64,000 bases of DNA from Psychrobacillus sp032154225 (GTDB taxonomy: Bacteria; Bacillota; Bacilli; Bacillales_A; Planococcaceae), in the NCBI RefSeq assembly GCF_032154225.1, contig NZ_JALDYF010000002.1, positions 186,001 to 250,000 on the forward strand, read 5' to 3'. The notes under the pieces are model-generated. The model worked only from the letters and a program-made list of their open reading frames with translations, ran no database searches and was not told the DNA's origin. Shown piece by piece: positions 52,509 to 62,482 of this stretch. Numbering within the stretch: position 1 is the first letter of the stretch; the number at the start of each line of letters is the position of its first letter. Made by a program: the position numbers and the translations under genes.

Positions 52509-54782
52509 ATGAAAACTAGAGGGCGCATAGTTGCGTTTTTATTGCTTCTCGTTATCTTTGCAGGGACAATCAGTCCTACTGCAGCGGGAGTTCTAAATAA
52601 TATTAAACTTGGTTTAGACTTGCAAGGTGGATTTGAAGTACTTTATCAAGTCGAAGAGTTAAAAGAAGGACAAACAATTACGGATGAGATAGTTAGTGAC
52701 ACTTCTGCGGCATTATCTAACCGTATTGATGCACTAGGTGTAAATGAACCTAGTATTCAAATTGAAGGCGGTCATCGTATTCGTGTTCAGCTTGCTGGAG
52801 TGGAAGACCAAAACTCAGCACGAGAAATGCTTTCTACGGAAGCAAATCTAACATTTCGAGATTCAGACGATAATATTATGTTGGACGGGGCAGATTTAAA
52901 AGAAGGTGGAGCAAAAGCAGCTTTTGACCAACAAGGTGCGCCAATTGTTACACTGGATTTAAAAGATGCAAATAAATTTGCAGAAGTAACTGCTGCCATT
53001 TCAGCAAAACCAGCACCAGATAATGTTTTAGTTATTTGGTTAGATTTCGAAGAAGGTGTGGATTCTTACGCTGCTGAAGTGTTAAAAGAAGAGCCTAAAT
53101 TCATATCTAATCCAAGAGTTAAAGAAACAATAAATTCTAATAGTGTTGAAATTTCAGGTTCATTCACTTTGGAAGAAACAAAAAGTTTAGCCGGTATTTT
53201 GAAGGCTGGAGCATTACCTGTGAAATTAGTAGAAATTTACTCTACATCTGTAGGTGCACAGTTTGGTGAACAAGCATTAAATAGCACAGTATTTGCTGGA
53301 ATCGTAGGGGTTGCTGCAATCTTTATATTTATGCTTTTCTATTACCGTTTACCAGGTTTAGTGGCAGTAATTTCATTAGTTGTTTATATTTTCTTAATCT
53401 TAGTCATATTTGATTGGATTAATGGAGTATTAACGTTACCAGGTATTGCGGCGATTGTACTTGGAGTCGGAATGGCAGTAGATGCCAATATTTTGACTTA
53501 TGAACGAATAAGGGAAGAATTGCGCGTCGGTAAGTCTGTGCAAAAAGCATTCGATACAGGAGCGAAATCATCTTTCAGCGCTATTTTCGATGCAAATATT
53601 ACAACTCTTTTAGCAGCGGGTGTACTATTTTTCTTTGGTACAAGTTCTGTTAAAGGATTTGCGACATTACTGATTATTAGTATTATTGTTATTTTCATCA
53701 CTGCAGTATGGGCTTCAAGAATATTATTAAGTTTGTTAGTACACAGTGGTTACTTCGATAACAAGCCAGGCTGGTTTGGTATTCCGAAGAAGCGTGTCCA
53801 TGCTCCTGAAGAGGAAATAGATACGTTAGATTTGACGACGAAATTTGACCGTTTTGATTTTGTTCGTAGCCGTAAAGTATTCTATATAGCATCAATTGCG
53901 TTAACTGTTGCTGGAATAATAATTTTAACTACAGTTAAATTGAATCTAGGAATAGACTTCTCTAGTGGAACACGAGTGGAAATTCAAACAGATTCAACGT
54001 TAACCAAAGAGGTTGTAGCAGAAAAGTTAGATAAAATTGGTTTATCTTCCGAAGATATCGTTCTTTCAGGTGATAAGAGCGAGAATGCCGTAATTCGGTA
54101 TGTAGGAGATGACTTTACACAAGAGGAAATTAAAACATTAAAAATAGAAGTTGCTAAAGAGTTCGGAGTTGATCCAGCTGTAAGCAGTGTATCACCAACA
54201 GTTGGTATCGAACTTGCTAAAAATGCAATTAAAGCACTTCTTGTTGCAGCTTTCGGAATTGTCATTTATGTAGCATTCCGTTTTGAATGGAGAATGGGAC
54301 TAGCATCAGTCGTTTCGTTATTGCATGATGCGTTCTTAATGATAAGTATATTTAGTATTTTACGTTTAGAAGTAGATATTACATTTATCGCTGCAGTTCT
54401 AACGATTGTTGGTTACTCGATAAATGATACGATTGTTACATTTGACCGTATACGTGAAAATTTACATCGTAGTAAAAAGATTACGACTGAAGAAGAACTT
54501 GCAACGATTGTTAATAAATCTTTAAGACAAACGCTTGGTCGTTCGGTTAATACAGTGTTAACGGTTATTTTAGTAGTAGTGTCACTTCTGTTATTCGGTG
54601 CAGAAGGAATTCGTAACTTCTCTATCGCTTTATTGATCGGTTTAATCGCCGGTACGTACTCTTCTATTTTCATCGGTGCCCAACTGTGGTATGACTTGAA
54701 AGTAAAAGAGTTACGCAAATCAGGTGGTATTGATGTACAAAAAGAAGAGAAAACATGGGGTTCAGACGAGCCTGTCGTATAA
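52509..54782 (+). CDS. secDF: Fused protein-export membrane protein SecDF
   Basis: This 757-residue RND-like protein fuses SecD and SecF, as in B. subtilis. It has an early membrane helix, the D1 motif IKLGLDLQGGFEVLYQVEE, the SecD membrane block (about 255-410) with ILGVGMAVDANILTYERIREE, the second soluble domain, and the SecF block with GYSINDTIVTFDRIREN. It uses proton flow to help pull proteins across the membrane. GAGGAGG is upstream of ATG 52509. Confidence 0.97.
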   Translation: MKTRGRIVAFLLLLVIFAGTISPTAAGVLNNIKLGLDLQGGFEVLYQVEELKEGQTITDEIVSDTSAALSNRIDALGVNEPSIQIEGGHRIRVQLAGVEDQNSAREMLSTEANLTFRDSDDNIMLDGADLKEGGAKAAFDQQGAPIVTLDLKDANKFAEVTAAISAKPAPDNVLVIWLDFEEGVDSYAAEVLKEEPKFISNPRVKETINSNSVEISGSFTLEETKSLAGILKAGALPVKLVEIYSTSVGAQFGEQALNSTVFAGIVGVAAIFIFMLFYYRLPGLVAVISLVVYIFLILVIFDWINGVLTLPGIAAIVLGVGMAVDANILTYERIREELRVGKSVQKAFDTGAKSSFSAIFDANITTLLAAGVLFFFGTSSVKGFATLLIISIIVIFITAVWASRILLSLLVHSGYFDNKPGWFGIPKKRVHAPEEEIDTLDLTTKFDRFDFVRSRKVFYIASIALTVAGIIILTTVKLNLGIDFSSGTRVEIQTDSTLTKEVVAEKLDKIGLSSEDIVLSGDKSENAVIRYVGDDFTQEEIKTLKIEVAKEFGVDPAVSSVSPTVGIELAKNAIKALLVAAFGIVIYVAFRFEWRMGLASVVSLLHDAFLMISIFSILRLEVDITFIAAVLTIVGYSINDTIVTFDRIRENLHRSKKITTEEELATIVNKSLRQTLGRSVNTVLTVILVVVSLLLFGAEGIRNFSIALLIGLIAGTYSSIFIGAQLWYDLKVKELRKSGGIDVQKEEKTWGSDEPVV

Positions 54783-54792
54783 GTAATAAAAA

Positions 54793-54834
54793 AGATGGAA
54801 CAGAGAATATCATATAATCTGTTCCATTTTTATG
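54793..54834 (+). terminator. Terminator of secDF
   Basis: GATGGAACAGA (54794-54804) pairs with TCTGTTCCAT (54819-54828), followed by TTTTT. Confidence 0.88.
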
Positions 54835-54874
54835 CGTTATTATGGTAAAGTAAGAAAAAAGAAGGGGTGTTGGC

Positions 54875-55225
54875 ATGAAATTTCAATGGTCATTATTATT
54901 CGGATTATTATTTGCAGTTATTATTGCTTTATTTGCGGTATACAATGTAGATGCTGTACCGGTCAACTATGTATTTGGAACAGCGGAATTGCCTCTTATT
55001 TTAGTAATTTTGGGCTCTGCCTTATTAGGTGCGCTGTTAAGTGGAACAGTTGCAATCTACCGTTCTTTTGTTCTATCTCGCAAAGTGAAGCATTTAGAAA
55101 AAGAGCTTCAAAAGAAAGAAACGTCTATTGGTGCTTTGCAAAATGAGCTATTAGTATCCCAAGAGAAAAAAGTAGAACTAATCGAAGAACCCGTTGCGGT
55201 TAGCGATGAAAATACGACGATTTAA
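54875..55225 (+). CDS. LapA family (DUF1049) membrane protein, YrvD-like
   Basis: This 116-residue protein has two membrane helices (about 5-23 and 41-64) with the VDAVPVNYVFGTAELPLILVI segment typical of the LapA domain, then a coiled-coil cytoplasmic tail (about 70-100). LapA relatives assist lipopolysaccharide or envelope assembly in Gram-negatives; the role here is unknown. AAGGGGTGTTGG precedes ATG 54875. YrvD sits in this position before recJ in B. subtilis. Confidence 0.85.
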   Translation: MKFQWSLLFGLLFAVIIALFAVYNVDAVPVNYVFGTAELPLILVILGSALLGALLSGTVAIYRSFVLSRKVKHLEKELQKKETSIGALQNELLVSQEKKVELIEEPVAVSDENTTI

Positions 55226-55261
55226 CGAACAAAAGGATAAAAATTGTTTTCTAGATAACAA

Positions 55262-55299
55262 GAAACCTCTTGACTCTCATGTCAAAAGGTTTTTTTTGT
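55262..55299 (+). terminator. Terminator of the lapA-like gene
   Basis: AAACCTCTTGAC (from 55263) pairs with GTCAAAAGGTTT with one mismatch, followed by a long T-run. Confidence 0.88.
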
Positions 55300-55320
55300 G
55301 TATAATATAGTAATTTATAA

Positions 55321-55790
55321 ATTGGATTTCGTTACAAGCGGGCGCTTTCCGCGGGCACGGCTTCAATCTCTTCGTCGCAAAAAGATGCTCCTGCGGGGCT
55401 TTCAGCTCGCGCTATTCCCGCTGGAGTCGCCGCTTTTCACTTCATCCATTTTGTTTAGTAAGATAGGATCATTGTTCTTTTATTCATAAATCTAAGGGAG
55501 CGACGGATTCTTCACGGTTTCTTGAGTCGTAGACATGTTAGAAGGATTTCTATTTTGTCACCTACTCCATCTTATTTGATGTGTAAATGTTAAGTATCCG
55601 TATTTGAATACAGCTGGCTAATTAGTAGTTTGATACAAGTAAGCTTTCTAGTGTTTGGAGAAGCGTCCGCTCGACTCCAGCGGGAAAGCGATGCCACTTT
55701 GACTCAGCAGGAGCACATGTTTTTAGTGCGACGAGGAGGCAAAATGCTTCGCCCGCGGAAAGCGTAGCGGTATGCTTTGGAAAACAACAA
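55321..55790. repeat. Two family A repeats in inverted orientation flanking 200 bp of unique DNA
   Basis: A forward family A unit (55321-55455) has the constant ends GGATTTCGTTACAAGCGGG and GTCGCCGCTTTTCACTTC and the inner GCTCCTGCGGGGCTTTCAGC. A reverse unit (55655-55790) shows GACTCCAGCGGGAAAGCG, GCAGGAGCACATG, GTGCGACGAGGAGG and GCCCGCGGAAAGCG. Between them 55456-55654 is A/T-rich and I see no gene in it. From 55791 to 55864 is the recJ leader, with a weak TATAATAAAA at about 55838. Confidence 0.7.
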
Positions 55791-55864
55791 GGTTAGGAGA
55801 ATATGTACTTAAATGGCGTTTGCGCTTTTCTAACGTGTATAATAAAACATAAGGACGTGAAAAA

Positions 55865-58222
55865 ATGATTCAATCTCAAAAAAGATGGCAAATTTCTAGA
55901 CCAGATGATGCACTAGTTTCTACATTAGAAAAAGAACTTTCTATTCAGCGTGTATGTGCAAAGGTTTTAGTATCTAGAGGATTTCAAACAGTTCAAGAAG
56001 CAGAAGCCTTTTTAAAATTAGATGAACAAAGTATACATAACCCATTTTTGTTGAATGGAATGGATAAATTAGTAGAACGTGTACAAAAAGCAATCGAAAC
56101 ACAAGAAAAAATAATGGTTTATGGTGACTATGACGCCGACGGCATAACAAGCACAACCGTTCTTATGAAAACATTATTATCATTAGGTGCAGACGTAATA
56201 TACAAAATACCGAATCGTTTTATCGATGGATATGGCCCTAGTGAAAGACTGTTTCAAGAAGCATTCGATGAAGGTGTTCGATTAATTATTACAGTCGATA
56301 ACGGTATTTCTGGATTGAAGCCAATCCAGTTTGCAAAAGATTTAGGCATGGATGTAATTGTAACTGACCATCATGAGCCAGGAGAAGTTTTACCTGTAGC
56401 AGATGTAATTATTCACCCACGTCTAGCAAATTCATCGTATCCATTTCCTTATTTAGCTGGTGTTGGCGTTGCATTTAAGGTTGCACATGCCCTAACAGGG
56501 GAAATACCGAAAGACTTATACGATTTAGTAGCGATTGGAACAATTGCCGACTTAGTGTCTTTAACGGATGAAAATCGATACTTTGTGCAACAAGGTATTA
56601 AATTGATGAAAAGAAATAATTCAGTAGCGATTGAAGCACTGGCAAATGTAAGTGGAGTAGAAGTTTCGACGATTAGCGAAGAAACGATTGGATTTATGTT
56701 TGGACCTCGTATTAATGCAATTGGTAGGCTAAGTGAAGCGGCGCCAGGGGTGGAACTGTTTTTAACAGATGAGCCTATTAAAGCTATTTCCATTGCTAAT
56801 ACTCTAAATGATAAAAATAAAGAACGGCAAGCCATTGTTAAGCAAATTACGGATGAAGCTATAGAATTGATCGAAAAACAAACTAATCTTGAAGGTCCTA
56901 GTGTTATTATCGTTGGGAAAGAAGGTTGGAATGCAGGCGTGCTCGGAATTGTCGCTTCCAAGCTTGTAGAAAAGTATTATCGACCAGCAATCGTCTTAGG
57001 ATTTGACGAAGAAAATCAAGTCGCAAAAGGTTCTGCTAGAAGTATTCAAGGGTTTCATTTGTATAAAGAAATCGCAAAAAATAGTGATTTAGTTCCTCAT
57101 TTCGGTGGACATCCTATGGCAGCTGGACTGACTTTACCGTTAGAAAATGTCGATCAATTGCGCGCAAGATTAGTGGAGCAAGCAAAGGAATGTTTAACAG
57201 AGGAACAATTAGTACCAGTTATTTCAATCGATGTGCCATTAGAATTACATGAAATAACGACAGAATCTATTGAGTCACTTCAAAAACTTGCTCCGTTCGG
57301 AATGGATTTTGCAAAACCAGTATATTGTATAGAAAATGTGGAAATTTCATCTGTACGCAAAATTGGCTCGGCTTTAAATCATGTGAAAATGGAGTTAAGC
57401 GAAGGTGCGACTACATTAGATGCAATAGGCTTTGGAAAAGGGGAGCTTGCAGACGAAATTGCTCCTACTACAAAGATTTCATTTGTCGGAGATATTCAAA
57501 TAAATGAGTGGAATGGTCGCAAAAAGCCTCAGCTAATGATTCAAGATGCAAAAACAAATGACTGGCAGCTATTTGATATTCGAGGTATTCGACAAGTGAA
57601 TCGGTGGTTGCCTACAATTCCAGTAGAGAAAACATCTTTTATTGCGTTTCACGAAGAAACCATAGCCCATTTCCAGTCATTTATTCAGGAGAAGATTTGG
57701 ACGTATTCAGAACTGCTTGAGCAGCAAGTGACATCGCCTTATGTAGCAATTCTAGACCTACCAGAAGATGAAGAAATATTAAAAAAACTGTTAAACTATC
57801 ATAATTGGACGCGAGTGTATGCGCATTTTTATGCGAATGAAACGACTTATTTTGAAAGTTTGCCGACAAGAGATCAGTTTAAATGGTATTATTCATTTTT
57901 GTTAAAACGAAAAACATTTGCATTAAAACAAAATATACAAGAGCTATCGAAACATACTGGCTGGAGTCAGAAAACAATTAATTTTATGTCGAAGGTGTTT
58001 TTTGAACTTAATTTTGTTAAAATAGACAATGGGATGATGGTTATAAATGAGACTGTTGTGAAAACGGAATTATCGGAAGCTCCATCCTATAAGCAGCGTG
58101 CAAAACAAATTGAGCTGGAGCAAAAGTTGTTATATGCACCATATATTGAACTGAAACAATGGTTTGAAGAGCGTAGAGCAGAACAAACCGTTCCTGAGGA
58201 GGAGCAACAACAATGGATTTAA
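55865..58222 (+). CDS. recJ: Single-stranded-DNA-specific exonuclease RecJ
   Basis: This 785-residue 5'-3' exonuclease of the DHH family acts in recombination and repair. Motif I is YGDYDADGITST (DYDADG at 88-93), the DHH motif is D168-H169-H170, and the DHHA1 motif is FGGHPMAAGLTL. The family-specific OB fold follows (about 460-560), and a long C-terminal region as in other Bacillales RecJ. GGACGTGA precedes ATG 55865. It overlaps apt by 10 bp. Confidence 0.96.
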   Translation: MIQSQKRWQISRPDDALVSTLEKELSIQRVCAKVLVSRGFQTVQEAEAFLKLDEQSIHNPFLLNGMDKLVERVQKAIETQEKIMVYGDYDADGITSTTVLMKTLLSLGADVIYKIPNRFIDGYGPSERLFQEAFDEGVRLIITVDNGISGLKPIQFAKDLGMDVIVTDHHEPGEVLPVADVIIHPRLANSSYPFPYLAGVGVAFKVAHALTGEIPKDLYDLVAIGTIADLVSLTDENRYFVQQGIKLMKRNNSVAIEALANVSGVEVSTISEETIGFMFGPRINAIGRLSEAAPGVELFLTDEPIKAISIANTLNDKNKERQAIVKQITDEAIELIEKQTNLEGPSVIIVGKEGWNAGVLGIVASKLVEKYYRPAIVLGFDEENQVAKGSARSIQGFHLYKEIAKNSDLVPHFGGHPMAAGLTLPLENVDQLRARLVEQAKECLTEEQLVPVISIDVPLELHEITTESIESLQKLAPFGMDFAKPVYCIENVEISSVRKIGSALNHVKMELSEGATTLDAIGFGKGELADEIAPTTKISFVGDIQINEWNGRKKPQLMIQDAKTNDWQLFDIRGIRQVNRWLPTIPVEKTSFIAFHEETIAHFQSFIQEKIWTYSELLEQQVTSPYVAILDLPEDEEILKKLLNYHNWTRVYAHFYANETTYFESLPTRDQFKWYYSFLLKRKTFALKQNIQELSKHTGWSQKTINFMSKVFFELNFVKIDNGMMVINETVVKTELSEAPSYKQRAKQIELEQKLLYAPYIELKQWFEERRAEQTVPEEEQQQWI

Positions 58223-58725
58223 AAGAGTATATAACAATAGTAGAAGATTGGCCAAAACCTGGCATTCGATTCAAAGATATTACAACAATTATGGATAATG
58301 GAGAAGCATACAGATATGCAACAGACCAAATTGTTGAATATGCAAAAAAAGTAGAGGCAGAAATTATTGTAGGACCAGAAGCACGTGGGTTTATCATTGG
58401 ATGTCCAGTGGCATATGCGCTTGGGCTTGGATTTGCACCAGTACGTAAAGAAGGAAAGCTACCACGTGAAGTAATTCGAGCGGAATACGGACTAGAATAT
58501 GGTAAAGATGTTCTTACAATGCACAAAGATGCTATTAAACCAGGTCAAAAAGTATTAATTGTTGATGATTTACTTGCGACTGGTGGTACAATAGAAGCAA
58601 CAATTAAATTAGTAGAAGAGCTTGGTGGAGTTGTAGTAGGTTGTGCGTTTATAATCGAACTAACTTATCTTGATGGACGTGACAAATTAGAAGGTCATGA
58701 TATTTGCACATTAGTCCAATACTAA
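58213..58725 (+). CDS. apt: Adenine phosphoribosyltransferase
   Basis: This 170-residue enzyme salvages adenine to AMP using PRPP. It has DWPKPGIRFKDITTIM, GPEARGFIIG and the PRPP loop VLIVDDLLATGGT. ATG 58213 lies inside the end of recJ with GAGGAGGAG just upstream, so translation is coupled. The recJ-apt-relA-dtd order is that of B. subtilis. Confidence 0.97.
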   Translation: MDLKEYITIVEDWPKPGIRFKDITTIMDNGEAYRYATDQIVEYAKKVEAEIIVGPEARGFIIGCPVAYALGLGFAPVRKEGKLPREVIRAEYGLEYGKDVLTMHKDAIKPGQKVLIVDDLLATGGTIEATIKLVEELGGVVVGCAFIIELTYLDGRDKLEGHDICTLVQY

Positions 58726-58773
58726 AAAAGCCTAAAGTAGATAAGGGAAAAATTCTCAAGTCAACAATCTAAG

Positions 58774-58806
58774 GGTGGACTTTACAAGTCCATCTTTTTT
58801 TTTATA
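58774..58806 (+). terminator. Terminator between apt and relA
   Basis: TGGACTT (58776-58782) pairs with AAGTCCA around a three-base loop, followed by a nine-T run. Confidence 0.88.
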
Positions 58807-58859
58807 CAATATACCTTACATACTATTCTAGAAATATAAACGAAATCAGGTGATTTGAC

Positions 58860-61052
58860 ATGGCAAAAGACCAAGTGAAGACAGCGGAAAATGTTTTCGA
58901 AACAGTTGCAAGCTATATGAATGCAGAGCATGTTGAATTTGTAATAAAAGCTTATAAATTAGCAGAACATGCGCATCGAGAACAATTTCGTAATTCCGGT
59001 GAACCTTATATTTTACACCCAATACAAGTAGCCGGTATTTTAGCTGATCTTCAAATGGATCCTGAAACTGTTGCTGCTGGCTTTTTGCATGATGTAGTGG
59101 AAGATACTGAATATACGCGCGAAGACTTAGTAAACGAGTTTAATGAAGAAGTAGCACTTCTTGTCGAAGGTGTAACAAAGCTAGGTAAGATTAAATACAT
59201 GTCTAAAGAAGAACAGCAAGCAGAAAATCATCGTAAAATGTTCATTGCAATGGCCCAAGATATACGCATTATTTTGATCAAGCTTGCAGACCGTCTACAT
59301 AATATGAGAACTTTAAAACATTTGCCAGAAGAAAAGCAACGTCGTATTTCGAATGAAACATTAGAAATTTTTGCGCCACTTGCACATCGTTTAGGAATAT
59401 CTGCTGTGAAATGGGAGCTGGAAGATACAGCACTTCGTTATTTAAATCCACAGCAATATTACCGTATTGTTAATTTTATGAAGAAAAAACGTACGGAACG
59501 TGAATCGTATTTAGATAATGTGATGGATGATATCCTAGAGCAATTAACCGAGATGGAAGTTGTTGCGGATATATCAGGTAGACCGAAGCATATTTATAGC
59601 ATTTATCGAAAAATGGTCGTTCAAAATAAACAGTTCAACGAAATTTACGACTTATTAGCCATGCGAATTATCGTGAAAAGCATAAAAGATTGCTATGCAG
59701 TATTAGGTGTTATTCATACATTATGGAAGCCGATGCCTGGCAGATTTAAAGACTATATAGCCATGCCGAAACAAAACTTCTATCAATCACTTCATACGAC
59801 GGTAATAGGACCGAATGGTGACCCACTTGAAGTGCAAATTCGTACTGAGGAAATGCATAATATTGCTGAGTATGGGGTGGCAGCACATTGGGCGTATAAA
59901 GAAGGTAAAAAAGTAGAAGCAAATAAGCAAACGATGGATTCGAAGCTTACGTGGTTCCGTGAAATACTTGAATTCCAACAAGAATCATCGAATGCAGAAG
60001 AATTTATGGAGTCATTAAAATTCGATTTATTTTCTGATATGGTATATGTTTTCACGCCAAAAGGGGATGTAATTGAGCTACCAGCAGGCTCAGTTCCTAT
60101 TGATTTTGCTTACCGTGTACACTCCGAGGTTGGCAATAAAACAATTGGATCAAAAGTAAATGGTAAAATGGTGCCGTTAGATACGAAGCTTAAAACAGGC
60201 GATATTATTGAAGTGTTAACTTCTAAGCAATCATTCGGTCCAAGCAGGGACTGGATAAAAATTGCACAATCATCACAAGCGAAAAATAAAATAAAACAGT
60301 TCTTCAAAAAGCAACTTCGAGATGAAAATGTGATCAAAGGGAAAGAGCAAGTAGAAAAAGAAATTAAAGCACAAGAGTTTGATTTGAAGGAAGTACTTAC
60401 GGCTGAAAATATTAAACGAGTGTGTGAAAAATATGCATTTTCGGCAGAAGAAGACTTATATGCAGCAGTTGGCTTTAATGGAATTACTGCACAGCAAGTA
60501 GTTAATCGACTGGCAGAGAAAATGAGAAAAATAAGAGATCAAGAAGAAGCTTTAGAAAAAATTACAACAGAAATGAAAGCGCCGGCTGTTAAAAAATCGA
60601 CAGAGTCTGGTGTAGTCGTGAAAGGTATTGAAAATTTACTTATTCGCCTTTCAAGATGTTGTAGCCCCGTTCCAGGTGATGATATCGTTGGTTTCATCAC
60701 AAAAGGTAGAGGGGTATCCGTTCACCGCGCCGATTGTCCAAATGTTCAAAATGACGAGGCACACTCGCGAATTATTGAAGTAGAGTGGGAAGAATTCGAC
60801 ACGACAATGAAAAAAGATTATCAAGTAGATATCGAAATATTTGCTTTTGATCGCGCTGGATTATTAAACGAAGTATTGCAAGTTGTTAATGAATCGAAAA
60901 CAAATATAGCGGCAGTAAGTGGCAAGTCTGAAAATGATATTGCAACTATTAATATGACGATTAAAATAACAAATATTGCCCACTTGCATAAAGTAGCTGA
61001 TCGTATTAAACAATTGCCGGATGTGTATTCTGTTCAACGAATTATTAACTAA
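58860..61052 (+). CDS. relA: Bifunctional (p)ppGpp synthetase/hydrolase Rel
   Basis: This 730-residue stringent-response enzyme has an HD hydrolase domain (H77-D78 in AGFLHDVVEDTE), the synthetase domain (about 230-345, with GRFKDYIAMPKQNFYQSLHT), TGS (about 390-450), a zinc-finger-like CCSP segment (RLSRCCSPVPGDDIVGF) and a C-terminal ACT domain. With the HD residues kept it should both make and break (p)ppGpp. AGGTGA lies before ATG 58860. It is co-transcribed with dtd. Confidence 0.96.
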   Translation: MAKDQVKTAENVFETVASYMNAEHVEFVIKAYKLAEHAHREQFRNSGEPYILHPIQVAGILADLQMDPETVAAGFLHDVVEDTEYTREDLVNEFNEEVALLVEGVTKLGKIKYMSKEEQQAENHRKMFIAMAQDIRIILIKLADRLHNMRTLKHLPEEKQRRISNETLEIFAPLAHRLGISAVKWELEDTALRYLNPQQYYRIVNFMKKKRTERESYLDNVMDDILEQLTEMEVVADISGRPKHIYSIYRKMVVQNKQFNEIYDLLAMRIIVKSIKDCYAVLGVIHTLWKPMPGRFKDYIAMPKQNFYQSLHTTVIGPNGDPLEVQIRTEEMHNIAEYGVAAHWAYKEGKKVEANKQTMDSKLTWFREILEFQQESSNAEEFMESLKFDLFSDMVYVFTPKGDVIELPAGSVPIDFAYRVHSEVGNKTIGSKVNGKMVPLDTKLKTGDIIEVLTSKQSFGPSRDWIKIAQSSQAKNKIKQFFKKQLRDENVIKGKEQVEKEIKAQEFDLKEVLTAENIKRVCEKYAFSAEEDLYAAVGFNGITAQQVVNRLAEKMRKIRDQEEALEKITTEMKAPAVKKSTESGVVVKGIENLLIRLSRCCSPVPGDDIVGFITKGRGVSVHRADCPNVQNDEAHSRIIEVEWEEFDTTMKKDYQVDIEIFAFDRAGLLNEVLQVVNESKTNIAAVSGKSENDIATINMTIKITNIAHLHKVADRIKQLPDVYSVQRIIN

Positions 61053-61068
61053 AGGAGTTTTTATTATC

Positions 61069-61506
61069 ATGAAGGTTTTACTTCAGCGTTGTAAAAACGC
61101 TCAAGTTACGGTCGATGGTGAAGTGACTGGCGCTATTGATCATGGCTATTTATTGCTAGTTGGCATTACAGCAACAGATAGTGAAAAAGAAATAAATTAT
61201 TTAGCAGATAAAATTGCGGGTTTGCGTTTATTTGAAGACAGTGAAGGTAAAATGAATCATTCGATAGTGGAAAACGGAGGGGCTATTCTTTCTGTGTCGC
61301 AGTTTACTTTGTATGCAGATACGCGTAAAGGGAGACGCCCTAGTTTTACGGATGCAGCTCGCCCAGAAGTAGCAAAACCGTTATGGGAGCAGTTTAATAA
61401 AGTGCTTCAAGAGAAGGGCTTTGTTGTAGAAACAGGAGTTTTTGGAGCGATGATGGATGTCACGTTTACAAATGATGGTCCAGTAACGATTATGTTAGAA
61501 GCGTGA
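61069..61506 (+). CDS. dtd: D-aminoacyl-tRNA deacylase
   Basis: This 145-residue enzyme frees tRNA from wrongly attached D-amino acids or glycine. The active-site motifs SQFTLYADTRKGRRPSF and TNDGPVTIMLE (Gly-cisPro type) are intact. ATG 61069 is after AAAGGAG; an in-frame ATG at 61021 lies within relA. A terminator follows. Confidence 0.96.
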   Translation: MKVLLQRCKNAQVTVDGEVTGAIDHGYLLLVGITATDSEKEINYLADKIAGLRLFEDSEGKMNHSIVENGGAILSVSQFTLYADTRKGRRPSFTDAARPEVAKPLWEQFNKVLQEKGFVVETGVFGAMMDVTFTNDGPVTIMLEA

Positions 61507-61523
61507 ATTTATATTGGTTTAAT

Positions 61524-61564
61524 GAAAAGGAGTCGTTGCATATTTGCAGCTGCTCCTTTTTTAT
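61524..61564 (+). terminator. Terminator of relA-dtd
   Basis: AAAAGGAG (61525-61532) pairs with CTCCTTTT (from 61554), with an inner GCA/TGC pair, followed by T's. Confidence 0.8.
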
Positions 61565-61617
61565 AGGCATAGGGGTGATTCTTTTCAAACCTTGTTGAAC
61601 TATACTACTGTGTTTGT

Positions 61618-62067
61618 TTAAGAGGGAAGCACTTTGCCTTTGATTTCACTACGAAATTTTAATGTAATTTGGATTGTAAGGATTATGCAAAATAAAGTAA
61701 TTAGTAGAAGTAAGATACGATCATCTTTAGACAAATTAGAGCCATAGTAAATGAGCCAAAGCATACAACTAAATGAGTTTAATCCGAATAAAATCCCCCA
61801 AATAACCTCCCTTATTAATTTATAGACTCTATTACCAGTTAAATACCTAATATAAAAGTAAATTATCAAACCTATTCCTAATACGATAAACAATGGCTTC
61901 TCGAAGGATGAAGTTAGTGAAATCGGCTCTTCCCAAGGCATATCTACATAAATTAAGTTAAAGAGATTGATCATATTGAATATAAAGAAAAAGAGAAGAA
62001 CACAAAAGAATAAAACCCATTCACCTACATAAATTAATGGAAATATAACCTTTCTCAACCTTTTCAC
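61618..62067 (-). CDS. Hypothetical membrane protein with four predicted helices
   Basis: This protein of about 149 residues is very hydrophobic, with four membrane segments (about 14-38, 56-75, 85-108, 118-135) and basic termini. I recognise no family. The start is unclear: GTG 62067 is next to the only purine-rich site (GGGAAGG), while the in-frame TTG at 62058 has better spacing (8 bases). It is the downstream one of two small membrane genes on the minus strand that are not part of the conserved relA-dtd-yrvJ order. Confidence 0.55.
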   Translation of the reverse strand: MKRLRKVIFPLIYVGEWVLFFCVLLFFFIFNMINLFNLIYVDMPWEEPISLTSSFEKPLFIVLGIGLIIYFYIRYLTGNRVYKLIREVIWGILFGLNSFSCMLWLIYYGSNLSKDDRILLLLITLFCIILTIQITLKFRSEIKGKVLPS

Positions 62068-62185
62068 CTTCCCATTTTTGATGTAATATCACCTGCGTTA
62101 GTTTAAGTACACTAATTCATAAACTATAATATTAGAACTAACCTGGTTCGTTAGCTTAATAAGTTTGTCTTTTTATTAACTATAG

Positions 62186-62482
62186 TCAACGCTCACCTTT
62201 TTTTCCTAATACAACGGATAATCCAATAAAAATATACGGATATGATAGAAGGGTTAATTCAAGAAAACCTATCCCAAATAACGAAGATTGTTCATCTGCA
62301 TAAACACCAGCATCAAACATATATCTACCGATTAACAAATAACTAGAAATAGACAAAATAACAAATAGTAGTCCAATCACATTAAATTTAAATTTACAGA
62401 TTGTATAATAAGTTACTGGTATATAAATCAAACCGAGTAAAATTAAAAAGTAGAAAATATAAATTGGTTCATAAACTCCCAC
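62186..62482 (-). CDS. Hypothetical small membrane protein
   Basis: This 98-residue protein has three membrane segments (about 5-25, 34-53, 70-90). It starts MGVYEPIYIFYFL and ends with a charged GKKGER. I choose GTG 62482: GAGGAGG lies 6 bases before it, while the in-frame ATG at 62497 contains that very site as codons. No family is recognised. With the gene at 61618-62067 it forms an A/T-rich pair that looks accessory. Confidence 0.55.
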   Translation of the reverse strand: MGVYEPIYIFYFLILLGLIYIPVTYYTICKFKFNVIGLLFVILSISSYLLIGRYMFDAGVYADEQSSLFGIGFLELTLLSYPYIFIGLSVVLGKKGER

